Shown: positions 30,893 through 36,260 of the stretch, in pieces
How the letters are laid out: each line of letters begins with the position of its first letter
Position numbering within the stretch: position 1 is the stretch's first letter
Origin: an uncultured Bacteroidales bacterium
Lineage (GTDB): Bacteria > Bacteroidota > Bacteroidia > Bacteroidales > Bacteroidaceae
Length of the DNA: 36,260 bases
Reading direction: 5' to 3'
Assembly: GCA_902760965.1 (NCBI GenBank)
Contig: CACWIN010000018.1
Location: forward strand, 1-36,260
Translations under genes and position numbers: made by a program
Notes under the pieces: generated by a model
What the model saw: only the letters and a program-made list of their open reading frames with translations
Told to the model about the DNA's origin: nothing
Databases searched by the model: none

Positions 30893-31660
30893 ATGACCAA
30901 GAAACAACAAATTCAAATCTTTGAAGAGAAGAAAGTCCGTACCGTTTGGGATGATGAGACACAACAGTGGTACTTTTCTATTGCCGATGTAGTCCAAGTA
31001 CTAACTGACAGTACAGATGTAAAGCAGTATATAAAGAAGATGCGAAGCCGTGACCCAGAACTGAATGCCAGGTGGGGTACAATTTGTACCCCTACTCGGA
31101 TGTTGGCAACGGACGGCAAGTATTATAAGACTCAAGCTGCTACGATGGAGGGAATATTCCGTATTATTCAGAGTATCCCTTCTGAAAAAGCAGAACCATT
31201 CAAGCAATGGATGGCAGAGGTCGCAGCCCATCGCATCGACCAGATGCAAGACCCGGAACTCAACTTTGACCAAGCGTATGCCGATTACCGTCGTCTAGGT
31301 TACAGTGACAAGTGGATAAACCAGCGCCTGCGCAGTATAGAAGCCCGCAAGGAATTGACCGATGAGTGGGACCGGGCCGGAGTAACTCAAGGCCAGCAAT
31401 ACGCATCACTGACCGATATAATAACAAAAGGATGGAGTGGTAAGACCACCAAACAATATAAACAATACAAGGGCCTAAAGAAGGAGAACCTGAGGGATAA
31501 TATGACCAACATAGAGCTGGCTCTGAATACCCTGGCCGAGGCCTCTGCCGCAGAAATAAGCAAAGCTCATAATCCCAAAGGATTCAAACAGAGTGCCGCA
31601 GTAGCCCGCAAGGGCGGTGAGATAGCCGGCGATGCCCGCAAGAAATGGAACGCCAGGTAG
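30893..31660 (+). CDS. Bro-N domain protein (phage antirepressor-like)
   Basis: This protein has 255 aa from the ATG at 30893 (MTKKQQIQIFEEKKVR). The N-terminal part, VRTVWDDETQQWYFSIADVV followed by VLTDSTDVKQYIKKM, is a Bro-N domain as in phage antirepressors and baculovirus BRO proteins. The C-terminal half (LTDEWDRAGVTQGQQYASL, NIELALNTLAEAS) matches the Bro-N proteins widespread in Bacteroidales accessory DNA. It probably binds DNA and relieves repression in a mobile element. It marks the region as prophage- or island-derived. The next 148 bases hold no gene I can support. Confidence 0.85.
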   Translation: MTKKQQIQIFEEKKVRTVWDDETQQWYFSIADVVQVLTDSTDVKQYIKKMRSRDPELNARWGTICTPTRMLATDGKYYKTQAATMEGIFRIIQSIPSEKAEPFKQWMAEVAAHRIDQMQDPELNFDQAYADYRRLGYSDKWINQRLRSIEARKELTDEWDRAGVTQGQQYASLTDIITKGWSGKTTKQYKQYKGLKKENLRDNMTNIELALNTLAEASAAEISKAHNPKGFKQSAAVARKGGEIAGDARKKWNAR

Positions 31661-31808
31661 GTCATTCTGTGATATCTCCATCCAAGGCGGCCGATTATCT
31701 GCCTCCAGTTCATGGGGTTGAATCTATTGAAAACAACTGATGTAGTAATCAGCGAAATGAGCAGATATTTATTTTAAAGGGAATTATATTTACAATCAAT
31801 CTGTTGTT

Positions 31809-32519
31809 ATGGCTAGATTTATTGTTTACACTTATCAATTCAGTCCAGTTAAGCAGTTTGCTGTTGATTTCTTTGATGAAGAAAGTAAACTGCTTATGGA
31901 CAATTTTGCCAACAAACAGTCATTATTAAATGATTTGTTTAATTCAAAAACTAAGTTTGTATTTCAGTCGTACAGAGCAAAATACGATTATCAGTTACTA
32001 TATAACAAAGGAGGTGTAATAATTATCAAATTAGCCAATAACAGACATATTATACAAGAGGATAATTTTAATCCCAAGAAGTTGCCTCATAATCCTAGTT
32101 GTTTCGTTATCATTGATAATCGTGTTAATGTGCAAAGAATATATATTGAGGAAAAAACTACAGCTTTTGTAGACACTCAACAAGTAGCTGGCATCCTTGA
32201 ATATACATTTTGTGCTCTACTAAAGGATTCGCATCTAGATGTTAGAATTAAAAGGGAATATGACTCGTCAGAATTCTGGCAGATTATGGAAGAATACGAT
32301 AAAAAGATAAAGATGCTTCGCTTTCAGTATTTTTATCCGAATCTTCCTAGAGTTTCAGAGAAAATAGATGAAACAATTTCAAAGATTAGCGGTTGTATTG
32401 GTAGTAAAGATACTGTTCTTGAATTCAATTCAGGAAGCGATGAGGTATTAGACATTCGTAAAGATAATGCCACGATTAATAATCTAGTTGAAGCGTCTTC
32501 TATAATGTGGGTAAAGTGA
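31809..32519 (+). CDS. Unknown protein of a coupled gene set
   Basis: This 236-aa soluble protein is not recognised. The N-terminal half is strand-rich (MARFIVYTYQFSPV, GGVIIIKLANNRHI, CFVIIDNRVNVQRIYIEEK); the C-terminal half is more helical. No nuclease or NTPase motif is seen. It is AT-rich, like the SIR2 gene. Its stop overlaps a GTG-started small frame (GTGA at 32516-32519), which in turn overlaps the ATG of a membrane protein gene. Such tight coupling suggests a complex with a membrane effector, a layout common in anti-phage systems (inference). Confidence 0.7.
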   Translation: MARFIVYTYQFSPVKQFAVDFFDEESKLLMDNFANKQSLLNDLFNSKTKFVFQSYRAKYDYQLLYNKGGVIIIKLANNRHIIQEDNFNPKKLPHNPSCFVIIDNRVNVQRIYIEEKTTAFVDTQQVAGILEYTFCALLKDSHLDVRIKREYDSSEFWQIMEEYDKKIKMLRFQYFYPNLPRVSEKIDETISKISGCIGSKDTVLEFNSGSDEVLDIRKDNATINNLVEASSIMWVK

Positions 32520-32623
32520 GTAAGAATGTTGAAATAGATGATCTTGAGATGCGTATTAGTTCAGGCCTATTTGGCGCGTTCCCAGATGATATAAATAAAC
32601 TATTAGATAACATCCTGCTATGA
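32516..32623 (+). CDS. Small GTG-start ORF (35 aa) linking two genes
   Basis: The frame begins with GTG overlapping the preceding stop (GTGA) and ends with TGA overlapping the next ATG (ATGA). The peptide starts VSKNVEIDDLEMRISSGLFGAF. It exactly fills the gap between two genes, which argues that it is translated, either as a separate peptide or as a -1 frameshift extension of the 236-aa protein. A single sequencing or assembly indel could also explain it. Confidence 0.5.
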   Translation: MSKNVEIDDLEMRISSGLFGAFPDDINKLLDNILL

Positions 32624-33078
32624 AAAAGATAAATTCATTTTTTAAGTATGTGGGTTACTCAGCCACATCTCTATTATTGGGCTGGTTGTCTACTCAAGGT
32701 GAAACAGATTTTGTGAGCGATATTAGTAAATATGTCATTACTATTCTTCTTGCTTTGTTATCTATATATGTTGCTTTGTCAGGTCAAATAATGTCAGAAC
32801 TTTCTAAGTTAGCCAATAGAAATCCAGACGTAAAAGGTGATGACATAGTTTTGGCTATGAAACGAAATGTTATCATAGAATTATGTATAATTGCTTTTGC
32901 CTTATTGTCGCTTACAATGTGCTCGCCATTACAATACTGGTTGGTGAACTATAAAACGCAGATTCAAATAGTTGTCAATGCCGTTGTCGTATTTGCAATT
33001 ATTTATTTCATGATTGTAATATACGATTCTTTTAACGGTTTGTTTTCATTAATAAAGTTCAACAAATCCAATCAATAA
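32620..33078 (+). CDS. Small four-span membrane protein, unknown
   Basis: This 152-aa protein has four hydrophobic stretches: about 10-25, 38-57, 85-105 and 115-135 (VITILLALLSIYVALSG, IIELCIIAFALLSL and IQIVVNAVVVFAIIYFMIVI are the clearest). A charged cytoplasmic-type loop (SKLANRNPDVKGDD) lies between spans 2 and 3. There is no known family that I recognise. Its ATG overlaps the small GTG-start frame. It may be the membrane-acting member of a two- or three-gene system with the 236-aa protein. The 153-base gap after it shows no promoter I can support. Confidence 0.7.
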   Translation: MKKINSFFKYVGYSATSLLLGWLSTQGETDFVSDISKYVITILLALLSIYVALSGQIMSELSKLANRNPDVKGDDIVLAMKRNVIIELCIIAFALLSLTMCSPLQYWLVNYKTQIQIVVNAVVVFAIIYFMIVIYDSFNGLFSLIKFNKSNQ

Positions 33079-33231
33079 CGAGAAGTGGAGTTTTTGATAG
33101 GATTGTTTAAGAAAAGAAATAACTGATACTTCATATTATGTAACATGTCTGAGATGTTGACATTAACCATCCTTGGTCGTTTTAGAGATTCACTAGACAA
33201 AATGGTGTTATAAAAATGAAGAAATAGACTT

Positions 33232-35745
33232 ATGACAGATGTAATAAATCAATTAGAGCGTGTATTACGCAGCGGTAATCCAATATTATTTACAGGAGCT
33301 GGTTTTAATTTTGGCGCAGATCGTGGTAATAGCAAAACTATACCAATGGGGGAAGATTTGAAAAAGTATATCCTACAGAATATCCTTGGTTATAAAGTTG
33401 ATTCTGAGGAGTATAGAGAACTATTATTAGAGTCATTGACGGATATTTGTGATTTGTGTGAGAACAATGATGCAGTGCGCCTAAAAGACTACCTTACAGA
33501 AATGTTTTCAGACTGTCATCCGACAGAATCTCAAAAGACAATAGCAAAGTATCCATGGCAGAAAATTTACACAACAAATATTGATGATTTATTAGAAAAC
33601 ACATATGATTCAGAGAAGATTCTAGTTCAAAATATGAATCGTCCAAAAGCTGTTTCCATGAATGGTAGAATAGAATATATAAAACTTCATGGTTGTGTTA
33701 GGAATCAGTCATATCCTTACATCTTCTCTCACAAGGCGTATGTGGACTCTATGCTACAATCTAAAGACTATCGGTTCAGTCAATTCGGTATAGATATCCA
33801 ATACAACAACTTTATTTTTATAGGTACTAACTATGACGAAATAGATCTAGACTTTTATCTGCAAATGTATGATAATAGTGTTTCAGTGTCAGGTAAGGGA
33901 AATCTTATCTTTATCAATCCTTCAACTTCTATTGTATTTAAAAGAAAACTAGAACGTTATGGTGCAAAACTAATCAACTGGAAAACGGAAGATTTTGCTA
34001 AGTTCATAGAGGATAAAGGTTTCTTAAGAAAAGAAGATATTCCAGTAATAATTCCAAAACAATTTTATCTCATTAATGAACATGCCGGAGAACTGAAGAA
34101 AACCAAAGCGTATAGGAGCAACTTGTATTTAGGATTTGAGCCTACCTGGCTAGACATTATTAAGGATTGGGATTTTTACAATAGTCATATATTGGAAAAT
34201 TTTAAATTGTTTTATGAGAATATGAATGATAACCATATATATCATTGTGTGTATTCTCTAATAGGGAAGGCTATGTCAGGAAAATCTATATATCTTAAAC
34301 GTTTAGGCTTCTTTCTTTATCAAGAAGGATTCCTAGTATTAGAATATGTAGGTAAGAGATTTGATCAATTCGCATTGACAAACTATTGTCGGAGAAAAAA
34401 GGTGGATAAGCTTTGTCTTATCGTTGATAATGGAAGTTTCTACTATGGTGCGTTTAAGTCTCTTCTTCATAGTCTTCCTGTAAGTATGGAATTGATAATA
34501 CTATCTTCATCAAGGCCTTATTTTCATAGTAGAAAACTATATAATATCGTTACGGAGAACTATTTTGAATATTCGATACCATATGGAATAGATGATATCT
34601 TTGCCGAAGAGATTTCAAATAAACTATATGAAAAAGGATATCTGGGTGAACTTAAGAAACTAAATGGTGAAGAGCGAAAAAGAACAATTAAGAAAAGTAA
34701 TGATGTTCCGAATCTTTTGTACAACATTACATATGGAACTGGTTTCGTACAGAAATTTAGGGAAGATTTGAATCTTCAATTACCGAAGATGACAGAAGGA
34801 AGTAAGAACCTTCTTTTGATATTGTCTATTTTTGAAAAATTGGAGTTGTCATATTTCCCTTTAGAACTAGTTACCCTCTTGTTTGGAAAAAATACTAAGG
34901 AGATACTCAAGGAGGTTGAAGATTTTGTAAAACATGATGGATATCAGGGTATCTCTTTACGCAATAGTAATATTGCGAACATGATAATTAATAAGCGACA
35001 GCCAAAGAAAATATTTAGCAGAATTAAGGAGATTCTAATTAATATTTCCCCTCAAGTAAATGAGGGCAGGCATACTTATTGGAATGAGATTGAGGCTTCG
35101 CTGATGAAGGAAAAATTACTGCGGCAAAAGTTGGGAGTTAAGACTCCTGCTATCCGAAATATGTTGTTTGAAATACAATCATATTATAATGATAGTTATA
35201 ACTATTGGATTCAGATTGGTATTTCTGAGCAAATGGAGAATGAGTTTGATAAGGCATTGAATCATTTCAAACAGGCAGAATCAATTAACCCGGAATCATA
35301 TATGGTGAAAAATGCTATAGCTCGTAATTTTCTTAAGCAAGCAAATTCTCTTAACTCATATGAATCTGCTAGACCTTATTTTGATCAAGGTTGTAAACTG
35401 ATGCTTCAATTGATTAAGCAGAGAGAAGAATTCCAGGTAAAGGCTTTCTCTACTCATTGCTTCTTATATGAAAAGATGAATTTTTATTTGAAGTTTAAGA
35501 TACAGCCAAATGACAAAGAACTCAGGGATATGTATGACATGCTTAAATCTATTATAAGTAAAACATCAGAAGAAGACGGTATGTCAAAACACATCAGTAA
35601 TAAGTTTTATAGATTTTTGAGGGTATATAATAAAACAAATATTGTTTCAGTTGATTTTCATGATTTAAAAGATTTGCGTATGTTGATAGAAGATAGTGGT
35701 TTTAATATTGAACAAATGTTTGAAGATTTCGAAATAGATGAATAA
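33232..35745 (+). CDS. SIR2-NTPase-TPR protein, SIR2-STAND-like anti-phage candidate
   Basis: This 837-aa protein has three parts. (1) A SIR2-like NADase domain, about 1-265: LFTGAGFNFG (19-28), TTNIDDLLE with N116 and D118, KLHG with H153 and FIGTNYDE (196-203). (2) A P-loop NTPase, about 320-560: Walker A GKAMSGKS (345-352), Walker B LCLIVDN (394-400, D399) and IILSSSRP. (3) A helical C-terminus with TPR-like repeats (ALNHFKQAESINPESYMVKN). In SIR2-STAND proteins such as Avs5-type systems, the C-terminal repeats sense phage, the NTPase oligomerises, and SIR2 depletes NAD+. It is AT-rich, single-gene sized and close to other defence-type genes. The assignment is by architecture. Confidence 0.82.
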   Translation: MTDVINQLERVLRSGNPILFTGAGFNFGADRGNSKTIPMGEDLKKYILQNILGYKVDSEEYRELLLESLTDICDLCENNDAVRLKDYLTEMFSDCHPTESQKTIAKYPWQKIYTTNIDDLLENTYDSEKILVQNMNRPKAVSMNGRIEYIKLHGCVRNQSYPYIFSHKAYVDSMLQSKDYRFSQFGIDIQYNNFIFIGTNYDEIDLDFYLQMYDNSVSVSGKGNLIFINPSTSIVFKRKLERYGAKLINWKTEDFAKFIEDKGFLRKEDIPVIIPKQFYLINEHAGELKKTKAYRSNLYLGFEPTWLDIIKDWDFYNSHILENFKLFYENMNDNHIYHCVYSLIGKAMSGKSIYLKRLGFFLYQEGFLVLEYVGKRFDQFALTNYCRRKKVDKLCLIVDNGSFYYGAFKSLLHSLPVSMELIILSSSRPYFHSRKLYNIVTENYFEYSIPYGIDDIFAEEISNKLYEKGYLGELKKLNGEERKRTIKKSNDVPNLLYNITYGTGFVQKFREDLNLQLPKMTEGSKNLLLILSIFEKLELSYFPLELVTLLFGKNTKEILKEVEDFVKHDGYQGISLRNSNIANMIINKRQPKKIFSRIKEILINISPQVNEGRHTYWNEIEASLMKEKLLRQKLGVKTPAIRNMLFEIQSYYNDSYNYWIQIGISEQMENEFDKALNHFKQAESINPESYMVKNAIARNFLKQANSLNSYESARPYFDQGCKLMLQLIKQREEFQVKAFSTHCFLYEKMNFYLKFKIQPNDKELRDMYDMLKSIISKTSEEDGMSKHISNKFYRFLRVYNKTNIVSVDFHDLKDLRMLIEDSGFNIEQMFEDFEIDE

Positions 35746-36260
35746 TAAATATTCCCAATGATTGTTATTTGCCATTAGCAGTCATCTTGTCGTATGCCTG
35801 GATAATACATTGATATATAATAACAACCACCCCCAACACCCAGCACCCCTACACCCATTCCCGCAGGCAAACGTAGGCCAGAGTCCGCAGATACAGATAG
35901 ACTGCATAATGCCATACATGGGCACCGCGGGACAGCTGATGGATAAAGTCTGCGCCTATCTCAGCAAACCGGATCCACAGATTGAGGTGTGGCCCAATTT
36001 GATATTGAATCGTAGCACAGAGAGCACTGCAAGTGGCAAACTGTCAGTTATATTGTAATACAGACAGACGTACGGAGTAAATAATGATAAAGATCCGATA
36101 AGCGGTCCCGATAAGCAAGCAAGGTGATGTTTCAATTTGTGTGTCCGAATCGGGATCCGTTTTTTAAGGATGATCCAAAATTAAGCGTTTTCTTTCATAC
36201 CATGATAAACACAAACCACATTTTCATCAAGAGCGTCATTGGTGCCTGCTGACGGAAAGA
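35746..36260. other. Right-hand end without a secure gene
   Basis: After the SIR2 gene, composition changes abruptly to GC-richer DNA (about 35825-36000). A 98-codon frame (35762-36058) covers it; its middle part (IDCIMPYMGTAGQLMDKV) looks protein-like, but its start is in AT-rich spacer, so it may be a remnant of an older gene. A short frame at 36127-36252 (41 aa, MFQFVCPNRDPFFKDDPK) and an opposite frame ending at 36181 and running off the window (ending VCVYHGMKENA) compete for the last stretch; neither can be confirmed. CCGATAAGCGGTC at 36095-36107 repeats a sequence at 30782-30794. Confidence 0.4.

Overview
The window looks like chromosomal DNA of a gut or oral-type Bacteroidales bacterium, most likely of the Prevotella/Bacteroides group. 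The evidence is repeated TAnnTTTG (-7) plus TTG/TTTG (-33) promoters, few Shine-Dalgarno sequences, a fimbrillin-type lipoprotein joined to a Fib_succ_major-type domain, secreted proteins with BIG2 domains and short 'GxxI.DGKxY' tails, and an UpxY/NusG-type capsule antiterminator. No tRNA, rRNA, insertion sequence or CRISPR array was recognised. About 1-21 kb has even, moderately GC-rich coding; 22.6-24.8 kb and 27.8-36 kb are visibly AT-richer and patchy, as in accessory DNA.

Region 1 (0.1-5.5 kb): two paralogous secreted tyrosine-phosphatase-like proteins flank a fimbrillin-like lipoprotein. Region 2 (5.6-12.4 kb): two converging operons combine ABC-transport parts with a complete RsbU/RsbV/RsbW-type partner-switching set. 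The + strand has a small lipoprotein, an NMT1-type binding protein and a Cache-HAMP-PP2C phosphatase. The - strand has an anti-sigma-type kinase, a STAS antagonist, a binding-protein/permease fusion and an ABC ATPase carrying a degenerate GHKL-like C-terminal domain. This suggests ligand sensing or transport wired directly to a partner switch. Region 3 (12.4-15.9 kb, - strand): an acyl-chain operon (AMP-dependent acyl ligase, FabF, FabZ) with an intrinsic terminator and a hairpin-rich leader. Region 4 (16-18.7 kb): divergent secreted transglutaminase-like and SGNH/sialate-esterase-like proteins.

Region 5 (18.7-27.5 kb): a surface-polysaccharide region with a WbpM/CapD-type dehydratase, rmlB, an UpxY-type antiterminator, rmlA and rmlC (no rmlD). 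It is interrupted by a PIN-domain cassette, and nearly every gene boundary carries a copy of a hairpin-forming repeat with core GGGGACGGTTC. Identical 39-bp direct copies bracket the PIN cassette.

Region 6 (27.6-36.3 kb): a defence/addiction-type island. It holds a candidate structured RNA, a RelA/SpoT-domain protein, a ParE/RelE-like toxin with small antitoxin-like partners, a Panacea (DUF4065) protein, a Bro-N antirepressor-type protein, a translationally coupled set of unknown genes ending in a membrane protein, and a large SIR2-NTPase-TPR protein resembling SIR2-STAND anti-phage proteins. The best candidates for undescribed systems are the transporter/partner-switch locus (6.1-12.4 kb), the PIN cassette (23.2-24.8 kb) and the 31.8-35.7 kb island. 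All functional statements are from reading the sequence; no search was run.
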